Source: CAZMRW01 sp964568805 (GTDB lineage Bacteria; Pseudomonadota; Gammaproteobacteria; Methylococcales; Methylomonadaceae). Taken from it: a stretch of 64,000 nt of DNA. Made by a program: the position numbers and the translations under genes. The notes beneath the pieces were generated by a model. That model saw only the letters and a list, made by a program, of their open reading frames with translations. It searched no databases and was not told the origin of the DNA. This document shows, piece after piece, positions 8,420 through 15,889 of the stretch (positions are counted from its first letter, which is position 1; the number at the start of each line of letters is the position of its first letter). The stretch lies in NCBI GenBank assembly GCA_964568805.1, contig CAZMRW010000006.1, positions 1 through 64,000 of the forward strand, written 5' to 3'.

Positions 8420-9988
8420 ATGAAAATACGCGCGCAAATCGGCATGGTGCTGAACCTGGACAAGTGCATCGGCTGCCATACCTGTTCGATCACCTGTAAA
8501 AACGTCTGGACGTCGAGAGCCGGCGTCGAGTATGCCTGGTTCAATAATGTCGAAACCAAACCGGGCATCGGCTACCCCAACGAATGGGAAAACCAGAAGA
8601 AATGGAACGGCGGCTGGCTACGGAAAATCAACGGCAAGATAGAGCCTCGCCAGGGCGGCAAACTCAAGAGCCTCTTGAATATTTTCGCCAATCCCGACCT
8701 GCCCGTGATCGACGATTACTACGAGCCGTTTGATTTCGATTACGGCCATTTGCACAGTGCGCCGGAATCCAGGGTTCCGCCGACCGCGAGGCCGCATTCG
8801 CTGATTACCGGCAAACGCATCGAAAAAATAGCAGGCGGGCCCAATTGGGAGGAAATTCTCGGCGGTGAATTCGAATCCCGCTCGCGCGATGTCAATTTCG
8901 AAGAGATACAAAAAGACATCTACGGCGAATTCGAAAACACCTTCATGATGTATCTGCCGCGTCTGTGCGAACACTGCCTGAATCCGACCTGCGTCGCCGC
9001 CTGCCCGAGCGGATCGATCTACAAGCGCGAGGAAGACGGCATCGTTCTGATCGATCAGGACAAATGCCGAGGCTGGCGGATGTGCGTTTCCGCCTGCCCG
9101 TACAAGAAAATCTACTACAACTGGCAAACCGGCAAATCGGAAAAATGCATCTTCTGTTATCCGCGAATTGAAGCGGGCGAACCGACAGTGTGCTCGGAAA
9201 CCTGCGTCGGCCGGATACGCTACCTGGGCGTGCTCCTGTATGATGCCGATCGCATCGAATCGGCGGCCAGCACCGGCTCTGAACAGGACTTGTATCAACA
9301 GCATCTGGATCTTTTCCTTGATCCGTTCGATGAAAACGTACGTGCCGAAGCCCGTGCAGCCGGGATTCCCGAATCCTGGCTGACCGCCGCTCAGCAATCA
9401 CCGGTTTATAAATTAATAATGGACTGGCAGGTCGCCTTTCCCTTGCACCCCGAGTTCAGAACCCTGCCGATGGTCTGGTATGTGCCGCCGCTGTCACCGG
9501 TACAGGCCGCCGCCGAAAGCGACCGGATCGGCATGGATGGCGACATTCCCGATGTGCGTTCGCTGCGCATACCGATACGCTATCTGGCCAATCTGTTGAC
9601 CGCGGGCAAGGAGGAACCGGTAGCGCTGGCCCTGGAGCGCATGCTGGCGATGCGCGCCTATATGCGCAGCCTTACCGTCGACGGCGAAGTCAATACCGCC
9701 GTACTCGATCAGGTCGGTCTGACCGTCGCCCAGGTAGAAGACATGTATCGTTACATGGCCATCGCCAATTATGAAGACCGCTTCGTGATACCAACCAGCC
9801 ACCGTGAATATGCAGGCGCCACGTTCGATGCCTACAGCGAACAAGGCGGCTGTGGCTTCAGTTTCGGCAACGGCTGTTCCAGCGGCAACACGAAAGTGAA
9901 TTTGTTCGGCGGCACCCAGCCGGGACAGCGGCACACGTCCGCGATAAAAATCCCGATCGTCGTCGAGCCGTTTAAACAGAAGGTATAG
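8420..9988 (+). CDS. narH: Respiratory nitrate reductase, beta (iron-sulfur) subunit
   Basis: Electron-transfer subunit carrying one [3Fe-4S] and three [4Fe-4S] clusters between NarI hemes and NarG. Visible cysteine sets are CIGCHTCSITCKNVW near residue 16, CEHCLNPTCVAACP near 184, CRGWRMCVSACP near 217 and CIFC...CSETC near 244-262. The Trp in CRGWRMC, where a cysteine would complete a fourth cubane, marks the [3Fe-4S] site as in other NarH. Length 522 is normal. The GGGAG Shine-Dalgarno is near 8405. A 104-nt gap from narG contains a degenerate GGTGTGC/GCGCACC repeat element. narJ begins 2 nt after the stop. Confidence 0.98.
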   Translation: MKIRAQIGMVLNLDKCIGCHTCSITCKNVWTSRAGVEYAWFNNVETKPGIGYPNEWENQKKWNGGWLRKINGKIEPRQGGKLKSLLNIFANPDLPVIDDYYEPFDFDYGHLHSAPESRVPPTARPHSLITGKRIEKIAGGPNWEEILGGEFESRSRDVNFEEIQKDIYGEFENTFMMYLPRLCEHCLNPTCVAACPSGSIYKREEDGIVLIDQDKCRGWRMCVSACPYKKIYYNWQTGKSEKCIFCYPRIEAGEPTVCSETCVGRIRYLGVLLYDADRIESAASTGSEQDLYQQHLDLFLDPFDENVRAEARAAGIPESWLTAAQQSPVYKLIMDWQVAFPLHPEFRTLPMVWYVPPLSPVQAAAESDRIGMDGDIPDVRSLRIPIRYLANLLTAGKEEPVALALERMLAMRAYMRSLTVDGEVNTAVLDQVGLTVAQVEDMYRYMAIANYEDRFVIPTSHREYAGATFDAYSEQGGCGFSFGNGCSSGNTKVNLFGGTQPGQRHTSAIKIPIVVEPFKQKV

Positions 9989-9990
9989 CC

Positions 9991-10695
9991 ATGCTGACCC
10001 TGAAAGTATTGTTGCTGCTATTAAGCTACCCCGAAGCCGAAATGATAGAAGCGCTGGACGAGATGGCCGCAGTGCTTGCAAAGGAAAACCTGTTACCGGA
10101 AGCCGATACAAATGCCGTGCTTGGTTTAGTCGATTATTACCGCAACCAGGACTTGCTGGCCCTGCAGGAAAACTACGTCGCGCTGTTCGACCGGGGGCGC
10201 TATCTGTCGCTGCATATCTTCGAACATGTGCATGGCGAATCCAGGGATCGCGGCCAGGCCATGGTGAATCTGCTGCAGCTTTATGATTCGCACGGTTTTG
10301 AAATTGCCGCGCGCGAATTGCCCGATTATATTCCGTTGTTTCTGGAATTTTTGTCCACGCAATCAAAAGCCGAAGCCGTGCAGTTGTTGCAGGATGCAAT
10401 GCCGGTGCTGAGTCTATTGGGTGCTCGGCTGAATGAGCGCGGCAGCGAGTTTCATGTGATTTTTGATGCTCTGGCGGGCTTTGCAGGCGAGCCCGAAGCC
10501 ATCTCGGAAATACGTCGACAAGCTGCATCCGAAGCACCCGATGAAACCCTGTTGCGCATGGATGAAATTTGGGAAGACGAAGCCGTCAGCTTTATGGGTG
10601 CAGGCGATACCTGTCAATCCCAATCGCCTACTGTAAGCCCGGTCGTTGTCACGCCGCGCGACGACTATCTGAAATCGCGAAACCGTTCTCTTTGA
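9991..10695 (+). CDS. narJ: Nitrate reductase assembly chaperone
   Basis: NarJ (TorD/DmsD chaperone family, all-helical) binds apo-NarG and coordinates molybdenum cofactor and FS0 insertion before membrane docking; it is not part of the mature enzyme. The 234-residue protein contains the usual family segments (LLLSYPEAEM at the N-terminus, HIFEHVHGESRDRGQAMVNLL near residues 73-93, and DYIPLFLEFL near 112). The start is 2 nt after the narH stop and is preceded by AGAAGG, indicating translational coupling. The C-terminal 30 residues are variable and of low complexity. Confidence 0.97.
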   Translation: MLTLKVLLLLLSYPEAEMIEALDEMAAVLAKENLLPEADTNAVLGLVDYYRNQDLLALQENYVALFDRGRYLSLHIFEHVHGESRDRGQAMVNLLQLYDSHGFEIAARELPDYIPLFLEFLSTQSKAEAVQLLQDAMPVLSLLGARLNERGSEFHVIFDALAGFAGEPEAISEIRRQAASEAPDETLLRMDEIWEDEAVSFMGAGDTCQSQSPTVSPVVVTPRDDYLKSRNRSL

Positions 10696-10707
10696 AGGAG
10701 CGCCCTT

Positions 10708-11385
10708 ATGAATTATTTCAATACTTTTTTATTCGGTTATTATCCCTATATCGCCATCATCGTGTTTTTTGTCGGCAGCGCAATCCGCTATGATCGAGAT
10801 CAGTATACCTGGCGCACCGGTTCCAGCCAGTTGTTGCGCGCGAAGGAACTGCGCATCGGCAGCAACTGGTTTCATGTCGGCATTCTGCTGCTGTTTGTCG
10901 GCCATTTCGCCGGCTTGCTGACGCCGCCCGACATCTACCACGGCCTGGGTGTATCGACCTCAGCCAAGCAAATTCTGGCCGTGATTGCCGGCGGCATTTT
11001 CGGCGGCATCTGTTTTAGGGGAATCTTTATTTTAATCCGCCGCCGGCTTACCGATGCCCGCATACGCTCCACCAGCAGCCGCATGGACATCGCTATCCTG
11101 CTGCTGATCGGGTTTCAACTGGTGCTAGGTCTTATAACCCTGCCGCTGTCGCTCTACCACAGCGACGGCGTTAATATGCTGTTGCTATCCGAATGGGCGC
11201 AGCGCATCGTCACTTTTCGCGCCGGTGCCGCGGATCTCATTGCCGGAGTAAATTTTATATTCAAACTGCACCTTTTTTTCGGCATCACCCTGTTCCTGGT
11301 ATTTCCATTCAGTCGTCTGGTGCATGTCTGGAGCGTACCGCTCGGCTATATCGCGCGCCCCTATCAAGTGGTTCGCAAACGGTGA
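10708..11385 (+). CDS. narI: Respiratory nitrate reductase, gamma (cytochrome b) subunit
   Basis: Membrane anchor of NarGHI with five predicted helices and two b hemes; oxidises quinol at the periplasmic side and releases protons there. At 225 residues it has exactly the E. coli length. The four heme ligands are visible as His56 and His66 (WFHVGILLLFVGHFAG) and His188 and His206 (KLHLFF...RLVHVW). A strong GAAGGAG Shine-Dalgarno precedes the ATG. It closes the narGHJI operon; nirK follows after a structured 144-nt gap. Confidence 0.98.
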   Translation: MNYFNTFLFGYYPYIAIIVFFVGSAIRYDRDQYTWRTGSSQLLRAKELRIGSNWFHVGILLLFVGHFAGLLTPPDIYHGLGVSTSAKQILAVIAGGIFGGICFRGIFILIRRRLTDARIRSTSSRMDIAILLLIGFQLVLGLITLPLSLYHSDGVNMLLLSEWAQRIVTFRAGAADLIAGVNFIFKLHLFFGITLFLVFPFSRLVHVWSVPLGYIARPYQVVRKR

Positions 11386-11392
11386 ATGAAAA

Positions 11393-11418
11393 AGGTTCAA
11401 GGCGCAAGGTACAAGGAA
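11393..11418 (+). repeat. Degenerate AAGGNNN heptads after narI
   Basis: Immediately after narI the sequence runs as heptads AAGGTTC, AAGGCGC, AAGGTAC and AAGGAAA. The period and the AAGG core match the arrays at 5-46 (plus strand) and 76-112 (minus strand), so related repeats bracket the transporter-narGHJI block. Confidence 0.55.
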
Positions 11419-11428
11419 AAATATTGGT

Positions 11429-11501
11429 AGCCTCGATGTAGTTACACGTAATCGAGGCTTATTGGACTCTTATTCCCTCGATTCCGCAAGCTTCATCGAG
11501 G
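11429..11501 (+). promoter_or_regulatory. Four-arm structured leader upstream of nirK
   Basis: Four alternating complementary arms are present: AGCCTCGAT (11429-11437), ATCGAGGCT (11451-11459), CCTCGAT (11476-11482) and ATCGAGG (11495-11501). Arms 1 and 2 make a perfect 9-bp stem, arms 3 and 4 a 7-bp stem, and arms 2 and 3 can pair instead. The last arm ends 14 nt before the AAAAAAGG ribosome-binding site. Such interleaving is typical of attenuators, but it may equally be a simple repeat; no long U-tract follows either stem. Confidence 0.5.
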
Positions 11502-11529
11502 CGTGTATCTCTCTAAAAAAGGTCACATC

Positions 11530-12741
11530 ATGATTCGATCACACAATTTGATATTGTTATTCATCTTATTAAGCAGTTCAATGGTGGGTTGCTCCGAAGA
11601 AGAAGAAAAATACAAGCAAATGGCGAAAAATTCCGCCGCCGTTCAGGCAGAAATAACCAGGCATAGTCCTATGCCTGCCCAGGAAAAGGCGGCTCATGCC
11701 TCGCATGATACGGCTGGACATCCCAGTACCAGCATACAGTCTTCCGAAACGAAATCCTGTATTGGTTGCGGAACCGATGAAATCGGCCGCAAGGCGGATG
11801 ATTTGCCGCCGCCTATAAACCGAAAAGAATCTCAGCTCGTCACCGTTGAACTGTATACTGACGAGCTGGTTGCCGAAATGATGCCGGAAGTGACTTATCA
11901 ATACTGGACTTATAATGGTAAGGTGCCGGGACCCTTCATTCGCGCGCGAGCCGGCGATCAAATCGAAATCCATTTGAGGCACGGCAAACCCGGCGCAGCC
12001 GATCAGGGACACGATGAACATATTTCCGAGCAGCACGAGAATGCCGGGCATTCAACTCATTCCATCGATCTGCATGCCGTTATCGGCCCAGGCGGCGGCG
12101 CGCCGCTGATGCAAGTCGCACAGGGTGAAGAAAAACGATTCCGTTTTAAAGCCATGCGTCCGGGTATTTATGTGTACCACTGTGCCAGCCCTCATGTGCC
12201 GTCTCATATCGCCAACGGCATGTATGGCATGATGCTGGTTGAGCCGGCAGAAGGCCTATCCCGGGCTGACCGCGAGTTTTATGTCATGCAGGGTGATTTT
12301 TATACAGTCGGAAATTACGGCGATAAAGGATTACAGGCGTTCAGCAAAGAAAAACTGTTAGCAGAACGTCCTGATTATTTTTTGTTTAACGGCCGAGTCA
12401 ACTCGCTCAGTGGCGAGCGAGCCCTGAAAGCGAAAGTCGGTGAAAAAATACGGTTGTTCGTCGGTGTCGGCTCGCATATCGCTGCGAACTTCCATATCAT
12501 CGGTCAAATCTTCGATGATCTGTACCCGGATGGGGCGATCATGAGCCCGCCGCTGCGCAATGTTCAGACCACGGTTATCGCTCCTGGCTCCGCCGTAATG
12601 ATCGAATTTACCGCCGAAGTGCCCGGTAAATACCATCTGGTCGATCACAGCCTGACACGTTCAATCGATAAAGGCGCGATTGCCGAATTGGTTGTTGAAG
12701 GACCGGAGCAGCTCGAATCCTATCAGTCAATCCATCAATAA
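11530..12741 (+). CDS. nirK: Copper-containing nitrite reductase, lipoprotein type
   Basis: Reduces nitrite to nitric oxide in the periplasm using two cupredoxin domains. I start it at ATG 11530 (AAAAAAGG 7 nt upstream) rather than the in-frame GTG at 11503, giving 403 residues with a lipobox SMVGC (Cys21) like AniA. Type 1 copper ligands are His177, Cys218, His226 and Met231; type 2 ligands are His182, His217 and His373; catalytic Asp180 and a His in FHIIG are present. HIANGMYG and the short Cys-His spacing place it in the AniA-like class. Oddities are an N-terminal spacer with SCIGCG and several histidines, and a His/Glu-rich insertion at about 150-176. It follows narI, so the locus encodes nitrate to nitric oxide. 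Confidence 0.95.
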   Translation: MIRSHNLILLFILLSSSMVGCSEEEEKYKQMAKNSAAVQAEITRHSPMPAQEKAAHASHDTAGHPSTSIQSSETKSCIGCGTDEIGRKADDLPPPINRKESQLVTVELYTDELVAEMMPEVTYQYWTYNGKVPGPFIRARAGDQIEIHLRHGKPGAADQGHDEHISEQHENAGHSTHSIDLHAVIGPGGGAPLMQVAQGEEKRFRFKAMRPGIYVYHCASPHVPSHIANGMYGMMLVEPAEGLSRADREFYVMQGDFYTVGNYGDKGLQAFSKEKLLAERPDYFLFNGRVNSLSGERALKAKVGEKIRLFVGVGSHIAANFHIIGQIFDDLYPDGAIMSPPLRNVQTTVIAPGSAVMIEFTAEVPGKYHLVDHSLTRSIDKGAIAELVVEGPEQLESYQSIHQ

Positions 12742-12794
12742 TATTCACTTTGCCCTGCATCCACACCTGGGAGACAGGTATCGCTTCGCCGCGT

Positions 12795-13769
12795 TCACGA
12801 TACTCCCCTGGGCTTTCTAACAATGCCAAAAGTGACCGTACGGATTATTTTTCTCGCGAATGCAATGTTATGATGATACAAACCGGTTAAAGTCGAAATA
12901 TTAAAGAATGACATAACGAAACGTTTAAGGCCTTCCAACACATTTCGTTCATAAACCTGATTACAATAGCCGGTCAAAAATTTATCAGCCTCATGACTTA
13001 GCAGGACTGAATTTTCAATACCAAAGGATTCACGACAGTAATCTTTCTTATAGGCACTGTTCTTTAAACAGGAAAGAAAATGACTGTAATAATAGAGCTC
13101 TTTGTTATCCGTTAAATTATTGCCGTGGTGGCGTTTTAATGCCAATGGTTCAGATAAAACCAACACATCACACAAACAGGACAATCTCAGTATGAAATCA
13201 AAATCTTCGGAATGTTTCATAAAAAGATCAAATCCGCCTGCCCTCTTCGCTTCCAGCCTACTGAACATCATCACTGAAGCGGTTCCTATGAAATTTTCCT
13301 TAACGAAATATTTTTGAAATTCATGGCCGGGGATTCTGCGGTCCTGGACTGATTGGACCAGTAATGATTTCCCATGCTTGTTATTCGCAGGCGATGGATT
13401 ATCCTCATAATAATTGCAGCATATCAATCCACTGGACATACCGTGATCGCCAAGTGCTTTTACTTTGACCTCCAGCATGTTTGGAAACCAGATATCATCA
13501 ACGTCCAGGAAAGCAATCCAATCGCCCGTAGCCTGTGCGAGACCGATATTTCTCGCCACGGAGACCCCATAATTTCGTTGAGTGATTGCGACGATCGGCA
13601 CTGAACTGGAAACCTTTAATTCTTCCAGTAAATAAGCGGTATTGTCAGTCGAACCATCATCGATAATCACAATCTCGGTGGGTAGATAGGTCTGATTATT
13701 AATGGAATTTACTGCATCTGCCAGGAATTCCTGGCCGTTATAACAGGGTATGACAACACTGATTTTCAA
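12795..13769 (-). CDS. Family 2 glycosyltransferase
   Basis: A 324-residue cytoplasmic GT-A fold transferase likely adding one sugar to the lipid-linked exopolysaccharide repeat. The N-terminus MKISVVIPCYNGQEFLADAV is the classic GT2 start; nucleotide-binding IIDDGSTDNT is near residue 36 and the metal-binding DVDD (DxD type) near 93. It overlaps the pyruvyltransferase gene upstream by 4 nt (ATGA) and is the last gene of the minus-strand cluster, ending 53 nt from the convergent nirK. Sugar donor and acceptor cannot be read from sequence. Confidence 0.9.
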   Translation of the reverse strand: MKISVVIPCYNGQEFLADAVNSINNQTYLPTEIVIIDDGSTDNTAYLLEELKVSSSVPIVAITQRNYGVSVARNIGLAQATGDWIAFLDVDDIWFPNMLEVKVKALGDHGMSSGLICCNYYEDNPSPANNKHGKSLLVQSVQDRRIPGHEFQKYFVKENFIGTASVMMFSRLEAKRAGGFDLFMKHSEDFDFILRLSCLCDVLVLSEPLALKRHHGNNLTDNKELYYYSHFLSCLKNSAYKKDYCRESFGIENSVLLSHEADKFLTGYCNQVYERNVLEGLKRFVMSFFNISTLTGLYHHNIAFARKIIRTVTFGIVRKPRGVS

Positions 13770-14776
13770 GAGTCTAGCCCCATATTAGAAAACATGGATT
13801 TTGCCGCTACTATATCTTCACGATTAAAACCGGTCGGAACAGGATTTTTATTTAATGGGCATCCGGTGATTTGGTATATCGTTAAACCATGAGTTACGGC
13901 AAAATTCGTCGTCTTTTGGCTATAGGGATATATAATCTGTTTTTTATTCAGCAGACCGGCCAATACCATGCAATGAAAACGCGTTGATACAACAATTTCG
14001 GCTTCAGCCAGTGCAGTTAACAGCTTATTTTCTGTATTACTGATGATATTGACAGGTCCACGGGTACGAATCATTTCTTTAATTTTATTCAGCCAATACA
14101 AGTCTTCGCTGTCTTCGAAGCTCAGCAACTCGATGGTGTAGCCTTCGCCATGATACTGCTCGATTAGCCCTAGAATCTCACTCAAAAAACCATCCATACC
14201 CACTCCAACACTTCCATCTTTATTGATATTGGTCACAGAGATTGCTATTTTCTTCTGTCGCGCCACATCCGCGTAAGATTGCAGATCAATGCCCATGACC
14301 GGATCCGGAATCCATTCCACTCTGGTAGCGCCCATGTCTCCAAGCAACTGCTCCGAATATCTGTCACGCACTTTCCAACAGTCGACTAATTTATTGACTT
14401 TCCTGATATAATTCGAGTACTCATTGATATCACGATAGGGACCCAGGTTTGCGCCAATAACGTAATTGTTTCCGCCGTAAAACTTGTTTAATAGCAGCAG
14501 TTTAATTTTCCAGCGAAACATGCTGATCTGCGAATCATTCTCCGCCATAAACAGACTGCCGCCGACAAGCGCAAAGTCCGCACCAAACTTCCATCTTAAA
14601 GGCAGCGCTCGACCATTCTTGATATACGATATATTTTTATTCAGAAAATAGGGGTTGATTTTGTTGCCGCAAAAAAAATAGGATTTATAATTGGACCCAT
14701 TGATGACCGAAGAAAACATCAGGTCATCACCCAGGTTATTATTACTATAACCCGCTATAATTAACTTCTTCCCCAT
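13766..14776 (-). CDS. Polysaccharide pyruvyltransferase family protein
   Basis: A 336-residue member of the CsaB/WcaK family, which transfers pyruvate from phosphoenolpyruvate to sugars as a ketal and so adds negative charge. Characteristic features are the N-terminal GYSNNNLGDDLMF, the central VIGANLGPY, and the C-terminal STRFHCMVLAGLLNK (family S-x-R-x-H motif). It is translationally coupled to the downstream GT2 by a 4-nt overlap. Its presence predicts a pyruvylated exopolysaccharide. Some family members act differently, so the donor is inferred. Confidence 0.85.
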   Translation of the reverse strand: MGKKLIIAGYSNNNLGDDLMFSSVINGSNYKSYFFCGNKINPYFLNKNISYIKNGRALPLRWKFGADFALVGGSLFMAENDSQISMFRWKIKLLLLNKFYGGNNYVIGANLGPYRDINEYSNYIRKVNKLVDCWKVRDRYSEQLLGDMGATRVEWIPDPVMGIDLQSYADVARQKKIAISVTNINKDGSVGVGMDGFLSEILGLIEQYHGEGYTIELLSFEDSEDLYWLNKIKEMIRTRGPVNIISNTENKLLTALAEAEIVVSTRFHCMVLAGLLNKKQIIYPYSQKTTNFAVTHGLTIYQITGCPLNKNPVPTGFNREDIVAAKSMFSNMGLDS

Positions 14777-14888
14777 AAATTAAGCCTTTTAGATACAAAA
14801 CAATACTCAGCACAAACAGGTGCGTAAACTCAGCACAGATCAATATAAAAATTCACAAATCGCCGACCAGCTGAAATATATTTATCAT

Positions 14889-15629
14889 TTATTTTGTAGA
14901 AAGCCGAAAACCGGCTACGAACAAAAACCTGAAAATGAATTTAAAATTACCTAACACATACCTTTTCCACATCCTGCCTGGTTCCAAAGCCAGTCTCCAC
15001 AGCCATTCCATTCCGCATGACCTGAAAATTTTTGGAGATCTTCTGATCTTTCCCGAAAGAAAATCCAGAACAGCTCCCCCATTAACAATAAGCACAGGGT
15101 AGTGGAGTTCTCTTTTCAGCAGCATACTCAGTTTCTCCTGTTTGGGCATTCCCATCCCCAATAGAATCAACTTAGGCCGGTACTGTTTGGCCTTTTCAAG
15201 ATACCAATCCAGACATTGAAAGCCATTGTCATAGTCAATAACGTCAACACCAAAATCAGTGATTTTATCGGATGCCAATTTCAAATTCGGGTTCTTCGTT
15301 CCGAATAAAAGACAGCTTTCACCCGAAAACTGGCCCAGAATTTCAGGAATAAAATCGGTCCCGTTCATGTTCAATCCGGGTTTTTTGTTCCAAAAAAAAT
15401 AGGCCAGCTTCATGCCTGAACCATCCCTCAGCAACCAGTCAGAATCCATCAAGTCTTCAAAAAAACCGTGCTTTTCAAAGCACAGGTTTACTGCATGCGC
15501 ATTAACAAAAGATAATACCGAGGGTTTGTCTATGCCTTTCAGCATCCTGGTCAGGTCATTTTTGCCTGAATCAGAGAAGACTACATAAATTTTTCCGGCA
15601 AGATCGCTTAATAGCTTTTGGCTAGTCAT
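14889..15629 (-). CDS. WecG/TagA/CpsF family glycosyltransferase (GT26)
   Basis: A 246-residue GT26 enzyme that usually adds N-acetylmannosamine, its uronate or glucose to a polyprenyl-diphosphate sugar. Conserved segments are FVNAHAVNL near residue 41, DGSGMKLAYFF near 69, NGTDFIPEIL near 87, the GMGMPKQEKL loop near 157 and NGGAVLDFLSG near 183. The basic amphipathic C-terminus (WKRYVLGNFKFIFRFLF) is the expected membrane-association tail. Its ATG overlaps the stop of the sulfotransferase fragment by 4 nt. A 112-nt gap follows before the pyruvyltransferase gene. Confidence 0.92.
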   Translation of the reverse strand: MTSQKLLSDLAGKIYVVFSDSGKNDLTRMLKGIDKPSVLSFVNAHAVNLCFEKHGFFEDLMDSDWLLRDGSGMKLAYFFWNKKPGLNMNGTDFIPEILGQFSGESCLLFGTKNPNLKLASDKITDFGVDVIDYDNGFQCLDWYLEKAKQYRPKLILLGMGMPKQEKLSMLLKRELHYPVLIVNGGAVLDFLSGKIRRSPKIFRSCGMEWLWRLALEPGRMWKRYVLGNFKFIFRFLFVAGFRLSTK

Positions 15630-15889
15630 CGGTTAAGTTCCAAATTCAGACGCCGGTCCCGTTCGAGCAGAAAGTTTGCGCCATGTCCAGCGTCTATTTT
15701 GCTTTCGAGATAGTCAATGATGAAGCGGTTCGTCGCTTCCGTTTCCGACTCGTGTTCGGCGCGATAGCTGCCTTTGAACATTTTTGCGACGGTGGTTGTG
15801 CCGGTTTTGGCCTCTCCGATGCAGTGAATATGAAACTTCCGGGGCAGTCTTTTCCTGAACAGCGGGAAAAAAGATTTTTGAATCGCCAT
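15626..15889 (-). pseudogene. N-terminal fragment of a sulfotransferase-like gene
   Basis: Only 87 residues remain. KFHIHCIGEAKTGTTTVAKMF is a PAPS-type P-loop like the 5' phosphosulfate-binding motif of sulfotransferases, and the end (LLERDRRLNLEL) resembles the segment after it. The usual proteins of this kind are about 250-300 residues, so roughly two thirds, including the 3' phosphate-binding region, is missing. The stop overlaps the wecG-type start as ATGA, so the fragment may still be translated and serve only to couple expression. I infer a deletion remnant; a functional short protein is less likely. Confidence 0.65.

Noticed and set aside
8618..10537. Long minus-strand frames opposite narH and narJ
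   Set aside because: They cover conserved cysteine and chaperone motifs on the other strand and show no family features.
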